Shown here piece after piece: positions 22,509 through 34,820 of a DNA stretch of 64,000 bases. The first letter of the stretch is position 1, and each line of letters begins with the position of its first letter. A program made the position numbers and the translations under genes. The notes under the pieces are model-generated. The model was not told the origin of the DNA. It ran no database searches and saw nothing but the letters and a program-made list of their open reading frames with translations. Location of the stretch: positions 30,496,238 to 30,560,237 of the forward strand of contig NC_053150.1 in assembly GCF_016808335.1 (NCBI RefSeq). Reading direction: 5' to 3'. This DNA comes from Panicum virgatum. Lineage: Eukaryota > Streptophyta > Magnoliopsida > Poales > Poaceae.

Positions 22509-23010
22509 CTCGACTGGCGGTGGCTAGAACGTGGCGCAGGAGTGCAGGAAAGCGAACGCGGTGCGAAAACAGCGCAAGTAGTGGCTCGGGGAAAACGTCG
22601 AGCACCCTGCGAGCACTGAGCGAGAAGGCGCTGTGGCTGCGGCTGCGGCTGCGGCGAAGGGTGCTGCTGCGTGTATGGCATGTGGTGCAGGAACGGCGGC
22701 TCTGACCCTGACGGCGGCGTGGAGGCACACGGTGGCGGCAGCGCACGTGCGGCGTGTGGCGGCGCGGGCGTGGGCGCGTGAGCGGAGCGGTGGTGCAGGC
22801 TGCGCGCAGTGGCGGTGGAGTGGAGCGGCGCGAGCGGGCGGAGTGAGCGGCGGTGGCTTAGGCTGTGTGTGGTGACGGCGGCGTGCGTGGGCGAGCGGCG
22901 GCGCGAGATCGGTGGGTGAGGGAGCGGCGGCGGTTCGAGATGGATGGACGCGGGCGAAACAGAGAAGAAAGAGAGGGCGGCTGCACGAGCAAGACACATA
23001 TATGACAAGT
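22509..23010 (-). promoter_or_regulatory. GC-rich leader and possible internal promoter for the third ORF
   Basis: On the minus strand a CATATATG box (22997-23004) is followed by a CT-rich stretch (CTCTCTTTCTTCTC), then about 400 bp of CpG-rich sequence up to the ATG at 22508. This looks like a plant gene 5' UTR, not a retroelement spacer. Overlapping reading frames here are proline/arginine/alanine-rich compositional frames and are not called. Transcription from here is inferred. Confidence 0.4.
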
Positions 23011-23033
23011 GGGCCCGCGTTTTTCCTTAACGC

Positions 23034-23335
23034 CGGTTAAACCGATGACTAGGTTTAGAACACCGGTCGATTGCATCGGTGCAGTTCACCCGAGACTCAG
23101 CACAACATCCATCTGTATGCTGGTTGATCCGACGATATGCAAATTGAACTCGCCGGTTGAACGCTGCTAACACCGTTTGATTGACAGGTCAGATCTATGT
23201 TACGTTCACCAGTTTATCCAATGCTCCGAAATTTGTATACGCCGGTTGAACGCCTGGTTTGACTGAGCTGAGGCTGAAACTTAGTATCGCCGGTTAAACC
23301 GATGAGTTAAATCCTTTTAAGCATCGGTTTAACCG
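23034..23335 (-). promoter_or_regulatory. Second CGG-N5-CCG palindrome cluster, upstream of the third ORF
   Basis: CGGTTAAACCG at 23034-23044 and 23291-23301 and CGGTTTAACCG at 23325-23335, with diverged CCGGTTGAACGC-type copies between. It has the same core and a comparable position relative to a TATA-like box as the cluster in the LTR. Confidence 0.6.
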
Positions 23336-23999
23336 GTGAATCCAAAAACCTTCACTCAGCTCACACTTCTATGCTAAGTCCAATAAACTTATAAAATTCA
23401 ACCAAACTCAAGTTAATGGACTTGCATAGGCGACTTTACCCCTCAAAATAAATAGGATAGCACACTAGCTTAAATATTTTTCTTTTTGAACACAAGGAAT
23501 AGCCGCAAAGCGAGACAAAGCGCCAAAAAAAAATGTATGAGCCATGTCATAGGAATATTGTAGATAGAAAGCTTCAAACTCATCATGACATTGCTCACTA
23601 GGCAATAACGCACCTAACACTTTGCTCTTTTCACTTTTCATGAATTAAGATCTTGTATATGAAACAAGTCTCATTTTCATCAAGTGATCTCCTTTGTGAC
23701 CCTTACGCATGCAATGATGGTGCAAGCTACAACCATATGCGAAAGTAAAAGTAAACATGAAGTGCACATCTATATGACAAGAAATGCATAACAAGAATTT
23801 AAGATTTACTTGTCAAGTTTGAACCCACGGGAAGCCTCTTCATGATGAGCCTTTCTTCAAGCCTAGAGGAAAACAAGTGAACAACCACCTCTAGCTAAAC
23901 CCTTGCTCATCACTATCTTACCATGGTTAGACAAGTGTCCTATATGTATGCATTTTTCTATATGACATGGCAACTTATATGACGTTTGCCGCATCTAGC

Positions 24000-26900
24000 A
24001 CATTAAGCTCATTCCTTTGCCTTACAAAACTACTCTCGTCTAATGGTTTTGTGAAAATATCCGCCAATTGCTCCTCGGATCTCACACCTTGAAGAGATAT
24101 GTCTCCTTTGGCTTCGTGATCACGCAAGAAGTGATGGCGAATATCAATGTGCTTTGTGCGAGAGTGTTGAACCGGATTCTTGGCAATTTTTACGGCACTT
24201 TCATTGTCATAAAAGGAGTGGGATCCTATCTAGTTTCATACCAAAGTCCAAAAGGGTTTGCTTCATATATAGGATTTGGGCACAACATGCACCGGCCGCT
24301 ATATATTCCGCTTCCGCAGTGGACAAAGCCACGGAATTTTGCTTCTTACTCGACCAAGAAACTAGAGAACGCCCAAGCAAGTGGCAACCCCCGGAGGTAC
24401 TCTTGCGATCCACACGGCTTCCGGCAAAATCCGAATCTGAGTATCCCAAGAGATCTAAGCTGGCGCCTTTGGGGTACCACAAGCCTATGCTTGGGGTGTG
24501 CTTGAGATACCGAAGGATCCTATTCACAGCCGAGAGGTGTGATTCCTTTGGGGTTGCTTGAAAGCGGGCACACAAGCACACACTAAACATTATATCGGGC
24601 CTAGATGCGGTAAGGTAAAGCAAAGACCCTATCATAGAATGATAGAGGGATTGATCAACCGGTTTACCGTCCACATCCAAGTCGAGATGCCCATTGGTTG
24701 CCATGGGTGTCTTGATTGGCTTGCACTCATCCATCTTGAACTTCTTCAAGATATCTTTAGTATACTTTTCTTGATGGATGAATGTCCCTTGCTTTAATTG
24801 TTTGACTTGAAAACCAAGGAAGAAGGTCAATTCGCCAATCATGGACATCTCGAATTCCCTAGACATCATGGTAGCAAACTCATGGCTTAGTGAATCATTA
24901 GTTGAGCCAAAGATAATATCGTCAACATAAATTTGACAAATGAAAAGATCCCTGTTGACGTCTTTTGTGAACAAAGTGGTGTCCACCCTCCCGATCTTGA
25001 AGCCTTGCATGATTAGGAAGTCACGAAGCCTCTCATACGAAGCCCTTGGAGCTTGTTTGAGCCCATAGAGTGCCTTGTGCAACCTATAAACATGATTATG
25101 ATTCCTCGGATCTTCAAACCCGGGAGGTTGCTCAACATAAACAAGTTCGTTAATAACGCCATTTAAGAATGCACTTTTCACATCCATTTGATACAACTTA
25201 ATGTTATGTTGTGAAGAGTAAGCAAGAAGGATGCGGATAGCTTCAAGTCTTGCGACCGGAGCAAAAGTTTCACCAAAATCCAAACCTTCAACTTGAGAAA
25301 ACCCTTTTGCCACAAGTCTTGCTTTGTTGCATATCACCACCCCATGTTCATCTTGCTTGTTTCGAAAGACCCACTTGGTGCCGATGATGTTCTTGTCTTT
25401 CGGAGGAGCTTCGAGGACCCAAACTTCATTGCGAGTGAAGTTGTTCAATTCTTCTTGCATGGCGATTACCCAATCCGAGTCCTCAAATGCTTCCTCTATG
25501 CTAGTGGGTTCGATACAAGAAACAAACGAGTAATATTCGCAAAATGAAGCATGCTTGGAGCGAGTTCTTACTCCCTTGGAAGGACTACCAATGATTTGAC
25601 CAATTGGATGATCCTTGGAGATGCGACCATGCTTCACTAGCGGTGCTTGCGTGGATGCTTGTTGGGGTGGATCATGGGTGACTTGTGCTTGTGGTGGAAC
25701 ATTTTGCTCTTCTTGTTCTTGGACTTGGGGTGTTGGCGTTGGCACATTTTCTTGAGGTAGTGGATCATCTTTTTCTTAATCTTCATCCACTTGGGGCGCC
25801 GTGGAGGTGCTTGGTGTAGATGAGGAAGGTCCTCCTCCTTGATCATTGCCTTCATGCACCTCTTCCGGCTTGATATCCCCAATGGACATATTCTTCAATG
25901 CTTCATCAATCTCGTCATCACCTACATTGTCATAGCCAACAACCTCCTCTTGGGAGCCATTAGATTCATCAAACTCCACATCACATGTTTCTTCAACTAA
26001 CCCGGAGGTTTGATTGAATACTCTATATGCTTTGGAGTTTGATGCATAACCAAGAAAGAAACCTTCATCACATCTACTCTCAAACTTACCGAGCCTTTTC
26101 TTCTTATAGATGAAGCATTTGCAACCAAAGACTCGAAAGTAGGATATATTTGGTTTCTTCCCGGTGATGAGCTCATATGGAGTTTTCTTGAGGAGTCGGT
26201 GGGGATACACTCGGTTGGATGCATAACACGCCGTATTGATTGCTTCAGCCCAAAACTTCTCGGACGTACCATAATCATCCAACATTGCTCTTGCTAGGGT
26301 GATGAGTGTCTTGTTCTTTCTTTCCACCACTCCATTTTGTTGAGGCGTGTAGGTGGCGGAGAACTCATGCTTGATGCCCTCTTCATCGCACCATTCTTCA
26401 ATCTTCATATTCTTGAACTCGGTGCCGTTGTCACTCCGGATCTTCACAATTGGGGAGTTGTACTCCCTTTGAGCTATTCTTGCAAATGTCTTGAATATTT
26501 CTGGAGTTTCACCCTTATCGCCTAAAAACATGACCCAAATGTAACGTGAAAAATCATCAACGATTACTAGGCAATAGAGGTTACCACCAATGCTCTTGTA
26601 TGTAGTTGGACCAAAAAGATCCATGTGGAGTAGCTCGAGCGGCTTGGAGGTAGACAACATCGTCTTGATGGGATGATGTGTTGCAACTTGCTTCCCGGCT
26701 TGGCATGCTTTACATAGCTTGTTCTTGTCAAAAGTGACGTCCTTCAAGCCGGTGATCATCCCTCTCTTGTGGGCTTTCTTGAGGTTGCTCATGCCAATAT
26801 GAGCAATTCTTCTATGCCAAAGCCACCCAAGAGACGACTTGGTGAAGAGGCATGTCATGGAGCTTGTTTGCTTTGAAGAGAAATCCACCAAATAAATGTT

Positions 26901-27242
26901 GCCATGCCTAAACCCCGTGAATACCAATGACTTGTCTTCTTCAAGAGTTACTACAACACCATTCTTGTCAAAGGTACACGTTAGTCCAAGATCACACAAT
27001 TGAGCAATTGAAATAAGATTAAAACTAAGAGCTTCTACAAACAAGACATTAGAAATAGATAAATCTTTAGAGATTGCTATTCTACCCAAACCTAAAACTT
27101 TTCCCCTTGAATTATCACCATAGGTGACATGTTCATGATCTCCGGGGTCTTCAAGAGTGGTGAACATGCTATCATTGCCGGTCATGTGTTGAGAGCAACC
27201 GCTATCAAGTACCCAATGTTTTCCACCGGCTTTGTAGTTCAC
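24000..27242 (-). pseudogene. Copia pol of element F: protease, integrase, RT, RNase H
   Basis: The pol frame begins near 27242. Protease carries LDSGCSQHMTG. The GAG-pre-integrase zinc region (HRRIAHIGMSNL, CKACQAG) follows, then the integrase D-D-E residues in HMDLFGP, RSDNGTEF and QQNGVVERKN. RT includes [32 protein letters not shown] and the catalytic YVDD. RNase H includes [19 protein letters not shown] and [11 protein letters not shown]. One in-frame TAA (25776-25778) separates integrase and RT. An extra base in an A-run (24211-24214) shifts the frame so that the RNase H tail (DNESAVKIAKNP through about 24000) reads in another frame. Otherwise conserved residues are intact, consistent with a recent insertion. 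Confidence 0.92.
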
Positions 27243-27279
27243 CTACACACATGAGAATTCACTTTTGAGTTTTAGGAAC

Positions 27280-29372
27280 CTAAACAAGCTTTGGGGCTTG
27301 CACATGTGTGACAAGAGCTTTTGGGACCCAAAGTTGCTTGGGGAGCTTCTTCTTTGACTCCTTAGCAATTTTCCCTATGAATTTGGCCTTCACCTTTCCC
27401 TTCACTTTACTCAAGAGAAAATGGTTATTTTGAAACATTGATGAGTAATTCTTTGGTAAAGTGGGAAGAGGGCGTGATGGTAAGGTGCACTCCCTAGTGT
27501 GGTGCCCGGTGACTTGGCAATGTTGGCAATATGAACCAACTTCCTTGATGAAGCTAGTCTTGATCTCCGGAGAAGGAGTGGTGCCTTGATTTGGCTCCGG
27601 AAATGAACCAAGACCTCTCTTGCCATAGTCACGTGCATTGTTGAAGAGAATTTTGTTGTGGATGTATTCTCCTCTTGAGAGCTTCTCCACACTACTCTTG
27701 AGGCTTGCCACTTGATCCATCAATTCCTTTTCCCTAGAAGGAACAAGCTCGGGCACAATATTAGTGGCATTTGCATTAATGAGTAGGTCATCAGATGAAG
27801 TAGAAGCATTGACCTTTTCAATAGTTTCATTGACAAAGTTCTCAAGACTTGGGTCAATTGCTTCATAGGCAAATTCAAGTTCTTGATATTTGTGAGCCAA
27901 CTCCCTATGCTCTTGTTTAAGCTTTTTGTGGCTCTCTTCAACTTGCTTAGCAAGTACAATTGACTCATTGTGCTTTTTGAGCAAGTCATTGTACTTGCCA
28001 AGCAAATCGGAGTGGGCAAGCTCTAACTTGGCATGAGTGCTCTCAAGAATCTTGACTTTGCCATTTTCCCTCTTGATAACGGATGTATACTCATTAATGA
28101 GGTTAGTGAATTCATAAGGGTCAAACTCTTCATCACTATTATTGTCACTATCCACCTCACATACCTTTGTTTTACCTTTTGCCATGAGGCACATGGGAGG
28201 TGGAGGTAGCGATGATTCTTCATTGGTGAGGGCGATGGTGACGATATCTTCTTCCTCATCACTTGACTCTTCGCTTGATGAGACATCGGTCACCTACTCT
28301 TGTTTTTCTACCAAGAAGCTTCTCTTGGTGTGCCCTTTCTTCTTTGGGAAGAGCTTGGTCTTCTTGTCATGGCTCTTCTTCTTCCCAACCTTCTTGTTCT
28401 TGTTCTTGTTTTCATCCTCTTCATCATCGCTTGAATCATGGCGATGTTTGCTTTTGTTGTCCTTCTTTCTCTAGTCCGGCTTAGGGTAATCGGGAGAGAT
28501 GTGGCCTTTTTCTCCACAATTGTAGCAAGTTTTGTTCTTGACATCTCCCCATGGCCGGAACATTCTTCTTTTAGGGTCAAAATTGTAACCCTTCTTGTTT
28601 ATCTTGTCGCTCAAGCGTGTGAACTTTCTCGGATGAGAGCAAGTTCTCCATCTTCTTCATCATCGGATGAGCTTTCATGATGATCTTCTTCTTCATTGCT
28701 TGAGCTTGATTCTTGCTTGACCATCTTGAGCTTGCGGGATTTGTTGGCCTTGGTTTTGAGAGCAATTGACTTGCTTGTTGTTGGCTCTTCGGACATACCA
28801 AGGATACCCATTTCATGAGCGCGAATTTCACCCACAAGCTCTCCCACTTCCATTGTATCAAGATTCTCCTTTTGAAGCATAGCATTGATAATGTTGTACT
28901 TGGGCTTCGGAAGGAGCATGAGAATCTTGCGGTTAATGGAGCCACTATCAATTTTAGAAACTTCAAGAGCATTAATGTCCTTGACAATGACATTCAAGCA
29001 AGAATACATATCATTGCAATTTTCATGAGCAAGCATCTTAAAAGAATCATACTTAGCTCTAAACAAGTGATATTTTTGTTCACGGACTTTTGTGGAGCCT
29101 TCATGGATTTCAATTAGCTCTTTCCATATATCACTTGCTAAGTCCATGCCATTTACTCTAGCAAAGACTTCCTCACTAATGGCTTCGAAAATTGCATTTC
29201 TAGCCTTTGCATTCCACTTTAGTTGTTCCGTGGTGGGAGTTCCGGTGAACCCGGTCTTTGTTGCCAACCACACTTCGGGGGCAATCGCATCAAGGTATGC
29301 GGCCATGCAAACTTTCCAATAGACAAAGTTCTTGCCCTCGAAGTGAGGCAGCGAACCACCCATCTTGGCCAT
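27280..29372 (-). pseudogene. Copia gag of element F
   Basis: The N-terminal gag domain (UBN2/DUF4219 type; MAKMGGSLPHFEGKNFVYWK at 29372) is open to 28611, then a frameshift. The zinc knuckle reads CYNCGEKGHISPD with Tyr (codon 28486-28488) where the fourth ligand Cys belongs. Stops TAG occur at 28471-28473, 28294-28296 and 27280-27282. The last 337-residue frame is acidic, then coiled coil, then a second knuckle-like segment (CQHCQVTGHHTREC). Gag packages element RNA; this copy could not act in cis. Confidence 0.88.
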
Positions 29373-29409
29373 AACTCTAGGCGGTGAAGCCTAATGATCC
29401 AAATGAGCA

Positions 29410-29428
29410 ACGAGGCTTTGATACCAAT
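29410..29428 (-). promoter_or_regulatory. Primer-binding site of element F
   Basis: On the minus strand, directly inside the 5' LTR, lies TTGGTATCAAAGCC, close to the Copia consensus TGGTATCAGAGC complementary to initiator Met tRNA. Confidence 0.8.
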
Positions 29429-31103
29429 TGTAAGGATCGATGGACCAAGAGGGGGGGGTGAATTGGGCCTTTTTCAAATTTCTAAAACAATTAAAGCAAC
29501 CTTAACCTATGCAATGCTAGTAAGGCTCAATTCACCAACCGGCTAACTAAGCAAACTACACAAGCTAACAAAGATAAGAAACTGAGCAAGGTAGAGCTAA
29601 GTTATGATCTCTAAAGACAAGCACATGAATAATTGCATGAAAGTAAGTGCTTGAAATGAAAGAGTGGGCAAGAGACAACCGGATTTTTTCCCGTGGTGTC
29701 GATGTGTTGGCACACACCCCTAATCAACGTTGTGACACTCACTAAGAGTCTTGTCACCTCCCATGTCACCGAGACTTGGGCGCTCACTAAGAGTCTCCGT
29801 TCACCATCCCGGCGTGGTGGAGCTCAAGCCACGTACAACCTTCTTCGGGCTCCCACAATCCTTGGCAAGCTCCGGAAGAAACACCTTCAATAACCAAGAT
29901 CGCCTAGGTGCTGCCAATCACCAAGAGTAACAAGCTAGAGCCTTCACTTGAGCAAGAACCGATCACCAAGAACGGATGCACACAAGCTTCTCTCTACTCA
30001 AGTCCTTAGTCTTGCTTCTTGATTGATTGAATGAACAAATATGTGGAAGATGAAGCTCAAGATGGCTCTCAACAATGTATGAGTGTATGAATGTTGCCTG
30101 GTGTTAAGAGTGTGCAAAATGACCCATTGGAGGGGTATATATAGGCAGCTCACACGAATAGAGCCATTGGAGAAAAGCTGCCAAAAAACTGCTTAGCGCC
30201 GGTTAATCCGACATACCTCCAATAGCCAGCGTCGGTTTAACCGATGAATGTAAACTGCCCCTTCTGAAAACTAGCCATTACAACTTGGGCAGATTAACCG
30301 ATGTATCATCGGTTTAACCGGTGAGTGTAGTTGTCCACTGATCAACTGAAAAACCAAGTCTCTGGACAACTGCACCGACGTTAACTCAAACCTATCGTCG
30401 GTTTAACCGGTGAGTACAACTTCTGAAATCCTTGGAAAAACCATCTCACTGGTCAATTGCACCGACGTCTTAATTCAAACAGCGTCGGTTTAACCGGTGT
30501 ATAGAGCCTTGAAACACCCTGGAAAAACCAACTCTGGACTAATGCACCGATGTTAAATTGAAACACGTCGGTTTAACCGGTGTATTGACTTGTCCAGACT
30601 CCGCTGACTTCGTTTAACCAACGTATAGAAAAATGAAAGCGTCGGTTAAACTGGTGTATAGACTTTTTCCTGATTTTGCCTTTTCTGATTTGAGTCTTGA
30701 ATGAAATCCAAATATTCTTGAGATAAAAGTTGAAAACCACTTATTTGAACTTCTGGAAACCTGAGTGACCATAGTGTGCATCCATTTTTGATTGACCATG
30801 TCCATGCTCAAGTTACTTGGCCTTAACCCCTCTTAATAGTGCGATCACTACAAAACTATAAAACCTATACTAACCTAAGTGTCCTTCTCAACCTTACGAC
30901 ACTTAGGACTAGAAAGATCCTTAGTCTTTTTTTAATCTTGAGTTGAATACCGAGATTGCCTTTTTGAATAATGAAATTGAGGGGCCTCTTTTGACATATG
31001 ACCAAATGAGCGATAATGATCTATTAAGCTGCACAAACTCATTAGTCACAATAATGGTTGTCATTAATCACCGAAACATACCTTGAGGGCCTAGATGCTT
31101 ACA
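29429..31103 (-). repeat. 5' LTR of element F
   Basis: A 1675-bp near-identical partner of 17963-19639, with the same palindrome cluster (about 30202-30655) and TATA box near 30137. The 5-bp flank ACATC follows it. Confidence 0.9.
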
Positions 31104-31922
31104 ACATCCCCTATGCCAATCCCGGATGGTACCACCCCGAAACCTGAGGCGAAGATCCACCCTTAGAGGGCTATATAAGGAGGAAGAGAGCCCCCCATTG
31201 ACACACCACCATCATGTAGAACTTGTGCTCCATTGCAAAGGCGAGGCGCTGCCTAGGCTAGTGCTTAGAGTAGCAAGAGTGTGAGGAGTAGTTCGGAGGG
31301 GCGCCGGCCTGTCGTCGCTCTTCTCCAACTTGTACCTCTACGGATGCTGGCTTCCTCTGGTATGAGTAAGTTTCTATTTATGATTCTTGTATTGCATAGT
31401 ACTTTTGTATGGGTGAGATTAGTACTCTTGCTCGTGGGTTCGCCGCTCCGTATTTATACAGAGTGTTGTAGTTTGCTGCGGGATATCAGACATAGTTAAA
31501 ATGCAGTAGTAATCAGTAGTGTAGGCGTGGTGTCTATGCTAAGGGTTACCTTCGTTTGCCTTATATCCCACGGTCTGTGAGGTAGGCCGCAGGTGGAGAC
31601 AGCCCTATTGGTCCTTAGTAGTCCTCCACGTTCGGATATAGTGTAGAGCCGTTGGCCGGAGTCTCCTGACCATTTCAGGGGTAAGCCGGTGCCCGAAGCG
31701 AGTCTTACCCGAGAGTTCGACCTTTAACTCATCTTTAGTGCTACCGCAGAAATCCTCTCCAGCCTTGCCACTTAATCTTGGTGTGTCCTTGGACCAACTA
31801 AGTTAGGAGTTAGTGCACACACATTCCCTGTGGAAATGATACCCTTGAATACTCACGGGTGAAAGCTATGACGGTATCCGTGCGCTTGCGGATCTAATTC
31901 GCATCGTTAAAAATACCCAATA

Positions 31923-32488
31923 GAGATGACAAATCATACAAGTTAATCAAGATTGTGCAAGTGTATGGAAGGTGGATGTTCACAATACAAGACTCCTTTC
32001 ATGAATCTCTCTCTCATTTATTTGGATAACATGAGGATATGACTATATTATTATTTATATTTATATATTTATTTTTCTTCGACATTCATGTGTCCATTTT
32101 TTTTCATTTTTTTACACTAGAACCTTCATGGGTCCTCTCTCTCTTTTTTTTTTCTTTTTTCTTCTTTTGTTTAGATAGCCCATGCCTCTTTTGAGGAATA
32201 CTAGAGAGAGATATCATCAATCATGGAGTTTTATTTTGTGGATAGATGGAATGGAATAGCTAACTTCCAGTGTAGAAGTTTAGCTTATGGAGTGTCAGCA
32301 ATCTTGATCAAGCAAGTATGAAATGCATTTCGCTAGAGTCACAAAATTTGATTAAGGTCAAAGCAACAACAAGGCACATATGTATGAAGTTTCTATCATG
32401 AAGGTTGACATATAGCTTTGGTAGGACAAACATGAGGAGTTGTAAAGCTATGGAGGATTTCCTTTTTGAAATAAAATTTCCCAGACAT
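31923..32488 (-). other. Internal segment of Gypsy D between E and the CACTA
   Basis: Non-coding and homologous to 40005-40536 of Gypsy C (landmarks ATGACAAATC, CTCTCTCTCATTTATTTGGATAAC, AAATTTCCCAGACA). It ends precisely at the CAT duplicated by the CACTA insertion. Confidence 0.75.
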
Positions 32489-33755
32489 CACTACACCGCA
32501 GCCCCCCAAATGCCGACTACAGTTTGGTCGGCAAAGGTCGAATCAGTGCCTGACCATCGATCGCTATAGACTTATACCGACTAACCTCTTAGGTCGTTTA
32601 ATCTGGCGTCGGTATAACCTTATACCAACGGACTGGCCTATACTGACAGACTATTCGACGCTACAGTGAGAAATACCGACTGACATACATATACCGACTG
32701 ACTATCTGTTAAAACTTACGGCGACTGACAGTTAGACTCTACATTTGTCTTTAGCGACAAACAATTAGACGTGAAGCAGACAGATGATCTTACAAATCAG
32801 GCAATAATTAAGCTGACACTAATTATAGTAGACACTAATTAAGTTAACATTAATCAAACCAAACAAGATCACATGTATCATTAGATAAAATTGATTTCGC
32901 TAAATAGAAACACACATATATAGCCCACTTTGATCACCAAACAATATATATTCCTCAAAATATGTTCATTGAAGCCATAATGGTTTGAGCTTGTATTATT
33001 AACTCCACTTCAACAGTACATAGCAGCCAACACATAAACATTGCACAGCAGCCAAAAAGACTAAGTGTCCACACAACCATAAAGTTTGGTTGGCACATCT
33101 CACATATCTGGCTTTGCATATATAACCACTACTACTTTTGTTTACAAAATGTCTCATCTTTAGGAGATCCAAAATAGTAGAGCATCCATGGGCATACCTT
33201 CCTCTAGTGTCGCCTAGAAGTCCCTGAAAATTCGGAGTTACAATTCAATCAACATTTACTTCCACCCAAGTTTCAGAAGTTCAAAAGAAGAATAAAAATG
33301 CTATCATTTGGCATACTATATTGTGTATCTATCCATGGTCAATCATTTTCACAGCTACAATTAAATGGTAGGATTTACTGAAGGACACTAGTTGTTGTAG
33401 CACAACAAGATATAGTTTAATGGTACTATAAAGAATAAACTGTAAGATGTCTACAAATTCAAGCCGCATGTAAATGCAGGTGATCTAAAGGTAGCATCTA
33501 TTACAATTTTGGGACAAATCATCAGTAAACAGATGGTAGAATGCATGGAAATATACTACATGCTATGCTGAACACAAGGCAGGAAAAGACAGTTTTTTGT
33601 TGTTGTTGAAAGTAAATTCAAAATAAATTACCTGCAATACCCTGTGTTGACTTTGATGCCCTGTTGCCAACCATCAGCTATGAAAAATATTAGTAATTAG
33701 CAACTATGGTTACTCATCATAGAGCAAAATGAGAAACAAAGTGAAGTTAACTTTT

Positions 33756-33995
33756 TTACTTTCTTGTATGGCACGCAATTGACATCATATGAGCATCAGC
33801 CATTGTTTCCATTTCAGCATAGAGGCGAGGCAGAATTGCATCCCTTTTGAGCACAACATTCACAACAACTTCACAATGTTGCCTTCCTAGAGATTGACCT
33901 CCTAGCTCAATGTTTGGATCAATTGAAATAATTGTACCCTTAGCCACAGGTTGATCAGACCTCAATATGGCATATAATATAACATCCTTTCCAAC
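33756..33995 (-). pseudogene. Exon-like fragment of a CACTA-encoded protein
   Basis: A 79-residue open segment begins at an acceptor (TTTAG/GTTGG) and reads VGKDVILYAILRSD, PVAKGTIIS, QHCEVVVNVVLKRDAILPR and METMADAHMMSIA. This pattern resembles a conserved block in plant CACTA (En/Spm) second-ORF proteins, recognised from memory of the family. A stop (or a GTAAAA donor) closes it. No flanking exons were identified. Confidence 0.45.
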
Positions 33996-34239
33996 CTAAA
34001 TAGATGATACATTTATAGAAATACATTATCAAAGAACACATGTGCTACCTAATCACAGTTCCACTTCGAATTTAAAGAAATCATAATAAGGGTACATATG
34101 CATTCAGCATATTTTTGCAAAAAAAATGATGTCAAATTCACCAATTAATAGAACTAACTGATGTAGCAATGCTCAGATTCAAGCAGTAGCATCAAAATAG
34201 AACAAAGTGCCGATGAGTTAAGAGGATAGCATACCTTTA

Positions 34240-34760
34240 GTGAAGCCTAATCGGCAGCGAGTGCAGTAGGACGATTTGGGGGCCAATGGGGACCTGAGCG
34301 GATTTGGGGCCAGTTGCAGGGGGCAGGGCAGGCACTCAATGGAGGAAGGGCCAGGCTGATGGCGGTGGGGGCAGCGGCAGGGGGTAGGGTAGGTGGCCAG
34401 TGGAGGGAGGGCCAGGCAGCCGGTGGTGAGGGTAGCTGCAAGGGATAGGGCCAGCGAGGTAGGCCCTAGCAGCCGGTGGAGGTAGGGCCCCGGTGCCTGA
34501 CGGGGGCATGACCAGGGAGTCGTGAATTGATGGATGCGGATGGGAGGAGGAAGGCCTCTGGTGATGAATGAAGTGCAGGGCTCGGGAAGCATGGGAGGAT
34601 TCTGATGGGGAAGGGCTCGAATGGGTGCGACTGTAGGTTTCTGGGAGCGATGGGTGGGCTGGTGACGAAGGCACGGGCGCCAACGGCAGGTTTGGAAGGA
34701 AATGGATAGCTAGGGTTTTGCTCATTCAACAAACAAGTGGGCTTGGGCAAAAATATTAAA
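34240..34760. other. GC-rich imperfect tandem repeat region in the CACTA
   Basis: G-rich plus strand with recurring GGGCCAGG, GGCAGGGGGTAGGG and CCGGTGG phrases. The proline-rich minus-strand frames here are products of composition and are not called as genes. Confidence 0.4.
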
Positions 34761-34820
34761 CATGCAAGCGAGCTTCATTTGGCACACACATGGGAGAGAA
34801 ATGGGTGACACATTTACCGA

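Larger units (their letters stand above)
17963..31103 (-). mobile_element. Copia element F (Sirevirus-like), near complete, young
   Basis: The two LTRs (17963-19639 and 29429-31103) differ at about eight positions plus a small G-run indel by eye. The TSD is GCATC/ACATC. Order along the minus strand is 5' LTR, PBS, gag, protease-integrase-RT-RNase H, a GC-rich leader, a long third ORF, multiple polypurine tracts and 3' LTR. Multiple polypurine tracts and long non-coding spacers are Sirevirus traits. At roughly 0.5 percent LTR divergence and a typical grass rate (1.3e-8 per site per year), insertion would be about 0.2 million years old. Every ORF carries disabling changes. Confidence 0.88.
17469..31922 (+). 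mobile_element. Gypsy solo LTR E, split by Copia element F
   Basis: The left part is 17469-17962, starting TGTTGACGGTCC. The right part is 31109-31922, ending ACCCAATA (CA decayed to TA). The flanking 5-bp duplication GAGAT (17464-17468 and 31923-31927) is perfect. With F removed it is about 1.3 kb and has a TATA box (GGGCTATATAAGG, near 31170) and the U5 12-mer (31880-31891). No internal E sequence exists, so LTR-LTR recombination left a solo LTR before F arrived. Confidence 0.82.

Noticed and set aside
22490..23008. 172- and 157-residue Pro/Arg/Ala/Ser-rich frames upstream of ORF3
   Set aside because: Several frames are open at once in a CpG-rich leader; no conserved pattern and better explained as 5' UTR.
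34218..34750. Overlapping proline-rich minus-strand frames
   Set aside because: They come from an imperfect G-rich tandem repeat within the CACTA.
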